A DNA stretch of 32,488 nucleotides from an uncultured Alphaproteobacteria bacterium (GTDB lineage Bacteria > Pseudomonadota > Alphaproteobacteria > Puniceispirillales > UBA1172): assembly GCA_937952245.1 (NCBI GenBank), contig CALFYS010000079.1, positions 1 to 32,488 on the forward strand. Reading direction: 5' to 3'. The stretch's first letter is position 1; each line of letters starts with the position of its first letter. The position numbers and the translations under genes are program-made. Below are positions 13,921 through 21,923 of the stretch, in pieces. Below the pieces are notes generated by a model. The model ran no database searches. It was given only the letters and a program-made list of their open reading frames with translations, and was not told where the DNA came from.

Positions 13921-15819
13921 TTAGGATTTCGGATACCCGATTGATTGAAGCGCAATGGTGATCTCGTCCAAAATCGCGGGATCATCAATTGTCGCGGGCA
14001 TGGGGTAATCCTCACCATCGGCAATTTTCTGAATCGTTCCTCGCAAAATTTTACCTGAACGTGTTTTCGGCAAACGTTGGATAATCACCGCTTCTTTAAA
14101 GGCGGCAACAGGGCCGATTTGCTCCCGCACCATTTTAACGGTTTCAGCAACAATCTCTTCCCCTGAACGGCTGACCCCTGATTTCAACACCAAGAACCCA
14201 AGCGGCACTTGGCCTTTGAGTTTATCGGCCGCGCCAACCACCGCGCATTCCGCCACATCCGGATGCGCCGCCAGCACTTCTTCCATGCCGCCAGTGCTGA
14301 GGCGATGCCCCGCGACATTGATAATATCATCAGTCCGCGCCATGACGAAAACATAGCCATCTTCATCAAGATACCCCGCGTCACCAGTTTTGTAATAGCC
14401 CGGGTATTCCGCCATGTAACTTTCGACAAAACGGTCATCGTTATTCCACAGGGTTGGCAAGCACCCCGGCGGCATGGGCAATTTCACCACAATCGCGCCA
14501 ATCTCCCCTGCTGGCACCGGATGCCCTGCAGTATCCAGCACCTGAATATCCCAACTTGGGACAGCCCGGCCAGGACTGCCAACACGATACGGCGATTTAT
14601 CAATCCCCAAACACGTGGCGGCGATCGACCAACCTGTTTCGGTTTGCCACCAATGGTCAATCACCGGAACGTTTAATTGGTCTTCGATCCAATGCAATGT
14701 ATCCGGGTCACAACGCTCCCCTGCCACGAATTGCGCTTTGAAATGGCTCATATCATATTGCGCCAGCAATTTGCCTTCAGGGTCATCACGCTTGATGGCA
14801 CGGATGGCGGTTGGCGCGGTGAACATGACTTTAACTTTATGTTCAGAAATCACCCGCCAGAATGCCCCCGCATCCGGCGTGCCCACGGGTTTGCCTTCAT
14901 ACAGCACGGTTGTGCATCCTTGGAACAGCGGGGCGTAAACAATATAGGAATGGCCAACAACCCACCCAACATCAGATGCCGCCCAAAAAACATCCCCCGG
15001 GTCACAATCATAGATATTTTTCATCGACCATTTCAGCGCCACGATATGGGCAGCGGTGGAACGAACCACGCCTTTAGGAACACCCGTGGTGCCAGAGGTA
15101 TAGAGAATATAACAAGGGTCTGAACTATCCACCGCCACGCAATCCGCTGGGCTTGCCCCTGAGATCGCGTCATTCCAATCAATATCACGGCCTTCAACCA
15201 TATCGGCCTTGGCCATATCACGTTGTAAGATGATGCAGGATTGCGGTTTGTGTTGCGATAATTCAATCGCGCCATCCAACAGCGGCTTGTATTCAACAAT
15301 GCGATTAGGTTCAATCCCGCATGATGCGCTGACCACCATCTTGGGGCTGCAATCATCAATACGCTTGGCCAATTCGCTGGCGGCAAAACCGCCAAAGACC
15401 ACTGAATGAACCGCGCCAATTCGGGTGGCGGCCAACATCGCGATCACCGCTTCAGGGATCATCGGCATATAGATGATCACGCGGTCTCCATAACCAAGCC
15501 CTTGGGCTTGCATGGCGCCAGCAAATTGCGCGACTTTTTCGGTCAATTCTCGATAGGTGAAACGCTGTTTTGTATCGGTCACGGGGCTGTCATAGATCAA
15601 CGCCAATTGATCCCCGCGCCCTTCATCGACATGGCGGTCAAGGGCGTTATAGCACGTGTTTAATGCCCCGCCTTCAAACCAGCGGTAAAACGGCGGCTTG
15701 TCATCGTTCAGCACGCGGGTATAAGGCGACATCCAATGAATATCTTCAGCGGCTTTGGCCCAAAACTCTTGCGGATTTGCTGTTGCAGCGTCTTGAATTT
15801 GAGAAAATGTATCAGTCAT
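13921..15819 (-). CDS. prpE: Propionyl-CoA synthetase (acetyl-CoA synthetase family)
   Basis: A 632-residue ANL-superfamily acyl-CoA synthetase of the size of PrpE. The P-loop is YTSGTTGVPKGVVRS; other core motifs are WAASDVGWVVGHSYIVYAPL, DHWWQTETGWS, YYKTGDAGYLDEDGYVFV, and the C-terminal PKTRSGKILRG carrying the catalytic (and acetylatable) Lys. The RSTAAH after the P-loop and the PTAIRAIKRDDPEG segment point to propionyl-CoA rather than acetyl-CoA synthetase. It activates propionate with ATP and CoA, in the cytosol, feeding the methylcitrate or methylmalonyl route; those genes are not in the window. ATG 15819 is preferred over TTG 15825. The ribosome site is weak (AAGG about 12 bases upstream). 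Confidence 0.9.
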   Translation of the reverse strand: MTDTFSQIQDAATANPQEFWAKAAEDIHWMSPYTRVLNDDKPPFYRWFEGGALNTCYNALDRHVDEGRGDQLALIYDSPVTDTKQRFTYRELTEKVAQFAGAMQAQGLGYGDRVIIYMPMIPEAVIAMLAATRIGAVHSVVFGGFAASELAKRIDDCSPKMVVSASCGIEPNRIVEYKPLLDGAIELSQHKPQSCIILQRDMAKADMVEGRDIDWNDAISGASPADCVAVDSSDPCYILYTSGTTGVPKGVVRSTAAHIVALKWSMKNIYDCDPGDVFWAASDVGWVVGHSYIVYAPLFQGCTTVLYEGKPVGTPDAGAFWRVISEHKVKVMFTAPTAIRAIKRDDPEGKLLAQYDMSHFKAQFVAGERCDPDTLHWIEDQLNVPVIDHWWQTETGWSIAATCLGIDKSPYRVGSPGRAVPSWDIQVLDTAGHPVPAGEIGAIVVKLPMPPGCLPTLWNNDDRFVESYMAEYPGYYKTGDAGYLDEDGYVFVMARTDDIINVAGHRLSTGGMEEVLAAHPDVAECAVVGAADKLKGQVPLGFLVLKSGVSRSGEEIVAETVKMVREQIGPVAAFKEAVIIQRLPKTRSGKILRGTIQKIADGEDYPMPATIDDPAILDEITIALQSIGYPKS

Positions 15820-15907
15820 GGTCAAATTGAACCTTATTCGGTATATTATGCCTCTTAAAAAGAGTATTCTAATCTAAGCGGTTTGGGATGATCTTCGCAA
15901 GCCCCCA

Positions 15908-15936
15908 TTGAATGATAAGATTATTGACGAAATAAT
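15908..15936 (+). promoter_or_regulatory. Possible sigma-70 promoter for ydcH-purE-purK
   Basis: TTGAAT (15908-15913), a 17-bp spacer, then AATAAT (15931-15936), about 40 bases before the ydcH start. The match is moderate. Confidence 0.35.
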
Positions 15937-15975
15937 TTATGAACGGGCCCCCACGGCCGAAACGAAGCCTAAAGA

Positions 15976-16197
15976 ATGTCTGACGAAAGCGATTTGCAAA
16001 AAGAACAAGATGCCTTAAGGAAAAAACTTGAGGATTTGACGCTCGAACATCGTGACCTAGATGAATTGCTGACCCTTGCGTCTGGCAGCCCATCTGTCGA
16101 TATGCTTCAATTCCAACGCTTGAAAAAACGCAAATTGGCCATCAAAGATGAAATCCGAAAAATTCACAGCCGGATTCTTCCTGATATTATCGCCTGA
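15976..16197 (+). CDS. YdcH/DUF465 family small protein
   Basis: A 73-residue, highly charged, all-helical protein. The pattern (EQDALRKKLEDLTLEHRDLDELL, then FQRLKKRKLAIKDEIRKI) is the DUF465/YdcH signature: an N-terminal helix with an H-x-x-L-D core and a basic C-terminal helix with LKKRKLxxKDEI. A coiled-coil hairpin is likely. The role is unknown. There is only a weak AAAGA upstream. It precedes purE by ten bases on the same strand, so it shares that transcript; this arrangement is known in other alphaproteobacteria from memory but was not checked. Confidence 0.85.
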   Translation: MSDESDLQKEQDALRKKLEDLTLEHRDLDELLTLASGSPSVDMLQFQRLKKRKLAIKDEIRKIHSRILPDIIA

Positions 16198-16207
16198 ACC
16201 ATAACCA

Positions 16208-16780
16208 ATGGACCATGACATGACACCGTCTTCTGAAGAAAATTCATCCATCAATAAGACTGGAGACAACTCCAACAACAGCGGCGATATTGCTGTTGGC
16301 ATTTGCATGGGCAGTCAATCCGATTGGCCAACCATGAAACACGCCGCTGATGTGTTGGATGCGCTTGGCATTGCTTATGAAGCCAAAATCACCTCCGCCC
16401 ATCGCACCCCAAAACGGATGGCCGAATACGCAGAAACAGCCCGAAAGCGCGGGGTCAAGGTCATTATCGCGGGCGCGGGCGGGGCGGCGCATTTGCCCGG
16501 GATGATCGCCTCCATGACAACCTTGCCGGTGCTGGGTGTTCCCATAGAAAGCAAAGCCTTGAAAGGCATGGATTCATTATTATCCATTGTTCAAATGCCC
16601 GGCGGGGTTCCTGTTGGCACATTGGCCATTGGCAAAGCTGGGGCGATCAACGCTGGCCTGATGGCCGCCAGTATCCTGAGCTTGAATGATGATGCAATCG
16701 CAAACGCCCTTGCGGCATGGCGGCAAAACCAAAGCGAAAATGTTGGTGAAGCCCCTGAGGATGAGCGCGACGATGACTAG
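16208..16780 (+). CDS. purE: N5-carboxyaminoimidazole ribonucleotide mutase PurE
   Basis: A 190-residue class I PurE. The core begins at residue ~28 with IAVGICMGSQSDWPTMKHA; the catalytic His65 is in SAHRTPKRM, followed by IIAGAGGAAHLPGMIA and VQMPGGVPVGTLAIGKAGA. It moves the carboxylate of N5-CAIR to C4 in purine synthesis. A 25-residue, Asn/Ser/Asp-rich N-terminal extension precedes the core; ATG 16220 (MTPSS) is an alternative start that would shorten it. It lies in an operon with ydcH upstream and purK downstream, overlapping purK by 8 bases. PurK makes its substrate. Confidence 0.95.
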   Translation: MDHDMTPSSEENSSINKTGDNSNNSGDIAVGICMGSQSDWPTMKHAADVLDALGIAYEAKITSAHRTPKRMAEYAETARKRGVKVIIAGAGGAAHLPGMIASMTTLPVLGVPIESKALKGMDSLLSIVQMPGGVPVGTLAIGKAGAINAGLMAASILSLNDDAIANALAAWRQNQSENVGEAPEDERDDD

Positions 16781-17870
16781 ATCAACCCCGCTTCCTGAAG
16801 GTGCAGTTTTAGGGATTCTCGGTGGTGGTCAATTGGGGAAAATGACCGCGATTGCCGCCGCTGAATTGGGCTACCGTGTCCATGTGTTTGCCCCTGATGG
16901 TGATGCGCCAGCTTGTGATTTTGCCCATGCCACCACCCGCGCCAATTATGATGATCTCGCCGCGTTGGAACGCTTTGCCAAGGGCATTGATGCGGTTACC
17001 AGTGAATTTGAAAATGTGCCCGCGGATGTTATGGATGTTTTAGCGGGGCATATTTCAAATGGATACACTGTTAGTCCGGGCCGTCCTGCCCTTGAGACCG
17101 CCCAACATCGCATCAAAGAGAAAACATTAGCCCAAGACATCGGGATGCTCACCCCGCGATTTGCGGCGATTTCGTCAGCGGAAGATTTAACCACCGCCAT
17201 GGAAGATATGCCCAATGGCGCGATTTTAAAAACCTGCCGGCTGGGATATGACGGCAAAGGACAGGTTCGGCTCAAAAAATCAGATGATCTGACCGCCGCC
17301 TTCAACAGCCTGAACAGCGATGATTGCATCCTTGAAGAAATGATCCATTTTTCCGCTGAGGCCAGTTTTCTGGTGGCGCGGAACGCGGGTGGTGAGACCT
17401 GTTCTTTCCCCGCCAGCATCAATCACCATGAAGATGGAATATTGGCGCGGTCAATCGCCCCTGCTGACCCGCAAATTCTGCCCCAAGACTTGCTGCATGA
17501 TGGCCAAAGCAAAATCACCGCATTGGCCGAAAAGCTGGGGCTTGTGGGTGTGTTGGCCATGGAGACATTCATCACCTCTGAAGGGCTTGTCTTTAATGAG
17601 ATTGCCCCTCGGCCGCATAATTCCTTTCACTGGACAATCGAAGGCACGAAGACCAGCCAGTTCAGCCAATTGGTGCGGGCGGTCATGGGGCTGCCCTTGG
17701 GCAAGACCGATGCCATGGGACGGTGGCAAATGGATAACATCTTGGGTCAACATATGGCGGAACTGGAAGCCGCGCTTTCCGAAGATGGCGTATTTGTGCA
17801 CCGCTATGGCAAATCCGCCGCCAAGCATGGCCGCAAGATGGCGCATTTAACCCGCCGCCTTGATGATTGA
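16773..17870 (+). CDS. purK: 5-(carboxyamino)imidazole ribonucleotide synthase PurK
   Basis: A 365-residue ATP-grasp enzyme of usual length. It opens with LGILGGGQLGKMTAIAAAELG (starting near residue 12), continues with TSEFENVPADV, and has the metal/ATP site LVFNEIAPRPHNSFHWTIEG near residues 270-290. It carboxylates AIR with bicarbonate and ATP to give N5-CAIR, the PurE substrate. ATG 16773 overlaps the end of purE by 8 bases; ATG 16761 (MSATMTRS) is in frame and equally possible, with GAGG directly before it. The stop lies only 5 bases from the convergent metA stop, with no terminator between them. Confidence 0.94.
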   Translation: MTRSTPLPEGAVLGILGGGQLGKMTAIAAAELGYRVHVFAPDGDAPACDFAHATTRANYDDLAALERFAKGIDAVTSEFENVPADVMDVLAGHISNGYTVSPGRPALETAQHRIKEKTLAQDIGMLTPRFAAISSAEDLTTAMEDMPNGAILKTCRLGYDGKGQVRLKKSDDLTAAFNSLNSDDCILEEMIHFSAEASFLVARNAGGETCSFPASINHHEDGILARSIAPADPQILPQDLLHDGQSKITALAEKLGLVGVLAMETFITSEGLVFNEIAPRPHNSFHWTIEGTKTSQFSQLVRAVMGLPLGKTDAMGRWQMDNILGQHMAELEAALSEDGVFVHRYGKSAAKHGRKMAHLTRRLDD

Positions 17871-17875
17871 GCGGA

Positions 17876-18796
17876 TTAATCTTTCGCCAGATGGCTCAAA
17901 TCAAATGGCGTTGCCTGATAAAGATCATGCAACCAATTGGCCATGAACAAATAGGCAAAAGGCCGCCAGAAATTAATCGGCGTCTGTGATGGATCATCAT
18001 TCGGGAAATAATTATACGGCAAGGCTGTTTCCAACCCTTCATCGGCATCACGGTGATATTCAGCCGCCAATGTTTCCGCGTCATATTCCAGATGGTTCAG
18101 GATAAAAATATCGCCCGTGGCTTGGTCGCGCACCATGCCAGGCCCGGCGATGGCGCTTTCGGCCAGCAATTCCAGACCATCCGCCGATAGAATCTCATCA
18201 CGGTCATTATAGGTATAGCGCGATACCGGCATCGGGAAATTATCGGTAAAGCCCTTCATCAATCGTGACATATTTTCGGTCACTTGATGGTCAAACACCC
18301 CAAAGCATTTCGCGTCCAGCCCATGTTTTGGGACATCATGCAAATGGTTCAATAAGGCTTGCGCCCCCCAACAAATCCCCAAGCGGCGAAAACAATGGGT
18401 TTTGGACCAGTCAAAAATCTCCTGCAATTCAGGCCAATAATTGACATCCTGAAACTCCATGGTTTCAACAGGCGCGCCGGTGATGATAATCGCATCAAAA
18501 AAGTCATCGCGCACATCATCAAGATTACGGTAATAACGCCTTAAATAGCCCGGCTCTGTGTTGCGCGGCGTATAGCTGGCGGTTGTCATCAGGGTTAATT
18601 CAACCTGCAATGGCGAATTGCCCAGAAGACGAGCAAACTGAATTTCAGTTTCCTTTTTCTTCGGCATTAAATTCAACAACAGGAGTTTCAGCGGACGAAT
18701 ATCCTGTTTGACCGCTTCCCCTGAAACGATCAGATCAACATTTTCACCTTCAAGCACGGCACGCGCGGGAAGATCTTCTTGAATTTTAATAGGCAT
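17876..18796 (-). CDS. metA: Homoserine O-acyltransferase MetA (predicted acetyl-specific)
   Basis: A 306-residue MetA, first committed step of methionine synthesis. The catalytic residues fall at the canonical numbers: Cys142 in GICWGAQA, His235 and Glu237 in ILNHLEYDAE. Residue 111, which sets acyl choice in characterised MetA proteins (Gly for succinyl-CoA, Glu for acetyl-CoA), is Glu here (GAPVETMEF), so homoserine O-acetyltransferase is predicted. It lies 73 bp downstream of COQ9 on the same strand and converges on purK. The 73-bp leader shows no SAM-II riboswitch core that I recognise. The ribosome site is weak. The start is fixed by the family-typical MPIKI opening. Confidence 0.94.
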   Translation of the reverse strand: MPIKIQEDLPARAVLEGENVDLIVSGEAVKQDIRPLKLLLLNLMPKKKETEIQFARLLGNSPLQVELTLMTTASYTPRNTEPGYLRRYYRNLDDVRDDFFDAIIITGAPVETMEFQDVNYWPELQEIFDWSKTHCFRRLGICWGAQALLNHLHDVPKHGLDAKCFGVFDHQVTENMSRLMKGFTDNFPMPVSRYTYNDRDEILSADGLELLAESAIAGPGMVRDQATGDIFILNHLEYDAETLAAEYHRDADEGLETALPYNYFPNDDPSQTPINFWRPFAYLFMANWLHDLYQATPFDLSHLAKD

Positions 18797-18869
18797 GAGA
18801 TTCTACTTTTTGGGATTCTGTTGGCTTTTCAACACCAATGGTCATCACGAGAACGAAAGAGTGTTTAGA

Positions 18870-19574
18870 TTAAGAATGACGCCGCATGGGCATTCGTCCC
18901 AAAAACTTTCCGGCAAGTTTAACCCCCATTTCAGCGGCTTTTTTGGCCGGAGCGGTAACTTTCGGAATCATCGCCACTTCCCGCAAACGCCCATCAAGAA
19001 ACGCTTCTGTCGCGGCGCGGTCAGCATTGGGGTTGGCCACCCAATAGAGCAATGTTGCCGAATAAACCCCCGCCAAGGTTGCCCGCTTGGTATAGAACGA
19101 GAAATCAACCGCGCGATCACCTGTCAGCCGCCACATCCGATCCACCGTCCGATAAAGCGTTGATGCCGCGATTTGGGCGTGTTGCGGGCGAGCCAGAATT
19201 TTCAGCCCTTGCGCCACCGCTTCACGATGCGGTTCTGCATTTTCAAGGCGACAAAGAATGGAGGCACGGATAATCGCGCTGATTTTTTCAGGGCGCGGAT
19301 CCATCTGATCAAGACTGCGCGCCATCTCACGGTCAGCGAAATCGGTGAAAGCATCAATCGCCGCCGCGTCATTCGGCAGGATGGCTTTCGCTTCATCAAA
19401 GCTCATGCCCGCGTCTTCTGCGCCAGACCGCAAGCACGCCTCACCCCAACCATCGAAAGGAACATGAACCAGCATCGCCGCGATCAACTGATCACGGATT
19501 TCAATTTCTGACATTTTCTTCCCCGCCTGAGTTTTTTTGCCTTTGGGAGCGTTTGTGTCTTTGGCCTTGGCCAT
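18870..19574 (-). CDS. COQ9 family protein
   Basis: A 234-residue COQ9-type protein. The N-terminal 20 residues are Lys-rich. The family signature is in the mid-section, with LIAAMLVHVPFDGWGEACL and, near the end, DRMWRLTGDRAVDFSFYTKRATLAG followed by YWVANPNADRAATEAFLDGRL. COQ9 is a TetR-like fold that binds lipid and assists hydroxylation in ubiquinone synthesis in mitochondria and alphaproteobacteria. AAGGAAA about eight bases before ATG 19574 is a good ribosome site. It is divergent from rpsU. The C-terminal tail (KFLGRMPMRRHS) is basic and could touch membrane. Confidence 0.9.
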   Translation of the reverse strand: MAKAKDTNAPKGKKTQAGKKMSEIEIRDQLIAAMLVHVPFDGWGEACLRSGAEDAGMSFDEAKAILPNDAAAIDAFTDFADREMARSLDQMDPRPEKISAIIRASILCRLENAEPHREAVAQGLKILARPQHAQIAASTLYRTVDRMWRLTGDRAVDFSFYTKRATLAGVYSATLLYWVANPNADRAATEAFLDGRLREVAMIPKVTAPAKKAAEMGVKLAGKFLGRMPMRRHS

Positions 19575-19659
19575 GGTGCTGTTTCCTTACGGTTACTCTT
19601 CTCACAATATAGGGTGTTTTGCTTGATTTTCCAAGATCGTGCCTATTGTTAATCCATTA

Positions 19660-19687
19660 TTGCCAAATTTTCAAATTGTGGTATAAG
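19660..19687 (+). promoter_or_regulatory. Sigma-70 promoter for rpsU
   Basis: TTGCCA (19660-19665) and TATAAG (19682-19687), each 5 of 6 matches to consensus, are separated by 16 bp and lie about 55 bases before the rpsU start. Confidence 0.55.
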
Positions 19688-19744
19688 TTCTGCTTTCCGG
19701 TCATTAGACCTTAACTTATTCCATCTTGAAAGGATGTGAAGCCA

Positions 19745-19948
19745 GTGTTTGTTACCGTACGGGATAACAATGTTGATCAAGCCCTTCGTGTGCTGAAGAA
19801 GAAAATGCAGCGTGAAGGCATGTTCCGCGAAATGAAAAACCGTCGTTCTTATGAAAAGCCATCTGAACGCCGGGCTCGTGAAGCTGCTGAATCGACCCGC
19901 CGTGTGCGCAAGTTAATGCGCAAACGCATGGAACGCGAAGGATTCTAG
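19745..19948 (+). CDS. rpsU: 30S ribosomal protein S21
   Basis: A 67-residue S21 of alphaproteobacterial type: VRDNNVDQALRVLKKKMQREG, then EKPSERRAREAAE and a basic C-terminal tail. S21 joins the small-subunit platform near the anti-SD region. The start codon is not ATG: GTG 19745 (MFVTVRDNN) is chosen because AAAGGA (19729-19734) lies 10 bases upstream, whereas GTG 19736 is too close to it; an ATG at 19734 leads straight to TGA. It has its own promoter and terminator. Confidence 0.93.
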   Translation: MFVTVRDNNVDQALRVLKKKMQREGMFREMKNRRSYEKPSERRAREAAESTRRVRKLMRKRMEREGF

Positions 19949-19973
19949 TTTTTTGCTTGTGATATAACTGGAG

Positions 19974-20003
19974 AAAGCCGCCGCGAGGTGGCTTTTTCTT
20001 TTT
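19974..20003 (+). terminator. Rho-independent terminator of rpsU
   Basis: GCCGCC (19977-19982) pairs with GGTGGC (19987-19992) around a GCGA loop, with a flanking AAA/TTT extension and a T-rich run (19993-20003). It is a strong, classical terminator. Confidence 0.9.
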
Positions 20004-20019
20004 GTGGCTGAATAAAACC

Positions 20020-20472
20020 ATGACTGAACAACCGCTTACCATCAGAGCCTATCAGGACAAGGATCAATCGGATTTGATCGCGCTCTATCAACTGGCTTTC
20101 CCCCATGACCCGCCATGGAATGATCCAGCGGATATGATCGCCTCAAAACGCATGATTGATCAGGATGGCCTGTTGGTGGGGCTATTCGACGGCAAGGTTA
20201 TTGCCAGCGTCATGGCAGGGTATGATGGCCACCGCGGGTGGATCAACTGTCTGGCGGTTCATCCCCACCACCGCGGTCAAGATTTGGGCAAAGCGATGAT
20301 TGATGCCGCGATTGACCTGATGACAGCCCGCGGGGCGGTGAAGGTTAATCTTCAAATCCGCGGGGATAACACATCCCTTCAACGCTATTACGAAAGCTTG
20401 GGGTTTGAAACAGAAGACCGGATTTCCATGGGGCTGTTGACCAGTCGCGGCAAAGCCTTTCAAGACCAATAA
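20020..20472 (+). CDS. GNAT family acetyltransferase (YpeA-like)
   Basis: A 150-residue GCN5-related N-acetyltransferase. The acetyl-CoA-binding loop is in INCLAVHPHHRGQDLGKAMI and the last motif is NTSLQRYYESLGFETED. It resembles the YpeA/GNAT group of unknown substrate. ATG 20020 begins only 16 bases after the rpsU terminator T-run and has no clear ribosome site, so expression is probably low and depends on readthrough or on an internal promoter. TTG 20002 would lie within the terminator. It ends at a bidirectional hairpin shared with pntB. Confidence 0.88.
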   Translation: MTEQPLTIRAYQDKDQSDLIALYQLAFPHDPPWNDPADMIASKRMIDQDGLLVGLFDGKVIASVMAGYDGHRGWINCLAVHPHHRGQDLGKAMIDAAIDLMTARGAVKVNLQIRGDNTSLQRYYESLGFETEDRISMGLLTSRGKAFQDQ

Positions 20473-20481
20473 CCCCCAAAT

Positions 20482-20517
20482 AAAAAAGGCAGGATCAACA
20501 GACCCTGCCCTTTTCTT
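20482..20517. terminator. Bidirectional terminator between GNAT gene and pntB
   Basis: GGCAGG (20488-20493) pairs with CCTGCC (20504-20509), preceded by AAAAAA and followed by CTTTTCTT. It can end transcripts from both directions: the GNAT gene (plus) and pntB (minus). Confidence 0.8.
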
Positions 20518-20532
20518 ACAGATATTATCAGA

Positions 20533-21906
20533 TCAATTGATCTGCGCCAGCAGGCTATCAACACTTGCCTTCGCATCACCATAGAACATCCGTGTGTTTT
20601 CTTTATAGAACAGCGGATTTTCAATGCCAGAATACCCTGTGCCTTGACCACGCTTGGAAACAAACACTTGCTTGGCTTTCCAAACTTCCAAGACCGGCAT
20701 CCCTGCGATGGGTGAGTTCGGGTCTTCTTGCGCGGCAGGGTTAACAATATCGTTAGACCCCACAACAATCACCACATCAGTGTCGGGGAAATCATCATTG
20801 ATTTCATCCATTTCAAGGACAATGTCATACGGCACTTTGGCTTCGGCCAAAAGCACGTTCATATGCCCGGGCAAACGGCCAGCAACAGGGTGAATCGCAA
20901 AGCGAACGTTTTTGCCCTGCGCCCGCAAACGGCGGGTCATTTCTGAAATTGACTGCTGGGCTTGCGCCACCGCCATGCCATAACCCGGGACGATAACAAT
21001 GCTGTCAGCATCATTCAGCGCGGAAGCAACACCATCAACATCAATCGCCACCTGCTCGCCTTCAATTTCCATGGCTGGGCCTTTGGCATCACCCCAGCCG
21101 CCAAGAATAACAGAGACAAAATGGCGGTTCATCGCCTTACACATAATATAAGACAAGATCGCACCAGATGAACCGACCAACGCCCCTGTCACAATCAACA
21201 GATCATTGCCAAGCAAGAAGCCTGTGGCGGCGGCCGCCCATCCTGAATAAGAGTTCAGCATGGAGACCACAACAGGCATATCCGCCCCGCCGATGGCCAT
21301 CACCATATGAATCCCCAAAAGGAAGGCCAGACCGGTCATGACATAAAGTGTCCATGATCCGGCGTGGTTCATATACATCACCAACAAGACCAATGAGCCC
21401 ACAACAATCGCGATATTCCACAAATTCCGGCCAGGAATAATCAACGCCTTACCATTGATCGACCCTGCCAATTTGCCATAAGCGATAATCGACCCGGTGA
21501 AGGTGACCGCGCCAATAAAGACGCCCAAGAAGATTTCAACTTCATGGATAATCATCTCAGCCTTAGAGGCAAAATCATGAACCGACATATCTGAATTGAT
21601 GCCGATAAAGACCGCGGCAAGACCAACGAATGAATGCAACGCTGCCACCAATTGCGGCATCCCTGTCATTTCAACTCTTGTGGCGACAATCGCCCCAATG
21701 ATCGTCCCCACAACAATGGCGCCAATCAGCATCATGCTTGGTGAAACTGATGAGCCTACAATAGTGGCGGCGACCGCAATGGCCATCCCGATAATACCGT
21801 ACCAGACCGCGCGTTTCGCGCTTTCCTGATTAGAAAGGCCACCAAGTGAAAGAATGAATAGGACAGTTGCCGAAATATAGGCAGCGGTTTGAAGTCCGAA
21901 TGTCAT
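20533..21906 (-). CDS. pntB: NAD(P) transhydrogenase subunit beta
   Basis: A 457-residue PntB: about nine hydrophobic membrane segments in residues 1-265, then the NADP(H)-binding dIII domain with VPGYGMAVAQAQ, HPVAGRLPGHMNVLLAEA, VVGSNDIVNPAA and GQGTGYSGIENPLF. With PntA it couples proton entry to hydride transfer from NADH to NADP+ in the inner membrane. A strong GGAGGAG ribosome site lies seven bases before ATG 21906. It follows pntA by 17 bp and ends at a bidirectional terminator. Confidence 0.95.
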   Translation of the reverse strand: MTFGLQTAAYISATVLFILSLGGLSNQESAKRAVWYGIIGMAIAVAATIVGSSVSPSMMLIGAIVVGTIIGAIVATRVEMTGMPQLVAALHSFVGLAAVFIGINSDMSVHDFASKAEMIIHEVEIFLGVFIGAVTFTGSIIAYGKLAGSINGKALIIPGRNLWNIAIVVGSLVLLVMYMNHAGSWTLYVMTGLAFLLGIHMVMAIGGADMPVVVSMLNSYSGWAAAATGFLLGNDLLIVTGALVGSSGAILSYIMCKAMNRHFVSVILGGWGDAKGPAMEIEGEQVAIDVDGVASALNDADSIVIVPGYGMAVAQAQQSISEMTRRLRAQGKNVRFAIHPVAGRLPGHMNVLLAEAKVPYDIVLEMDEINDDFPDTDVVIVVGSNDIVNPAAQEDPNSPIAGMPVLEVWKAKQVFVSKRGQGTGYSGIENPLFYKENTRMFYGDAKASVDSLLAQIN

Positions 21907-21923
21907 AATGCTCTCCTCCGGCC

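Noticed and set aside
18797..18869. SAM riboswitch in the metA leader
   Set aside because: Alphaproteobacterial met genes often carry SAM-II, but I do not see its conserved core here and the gap is only 73 bases.
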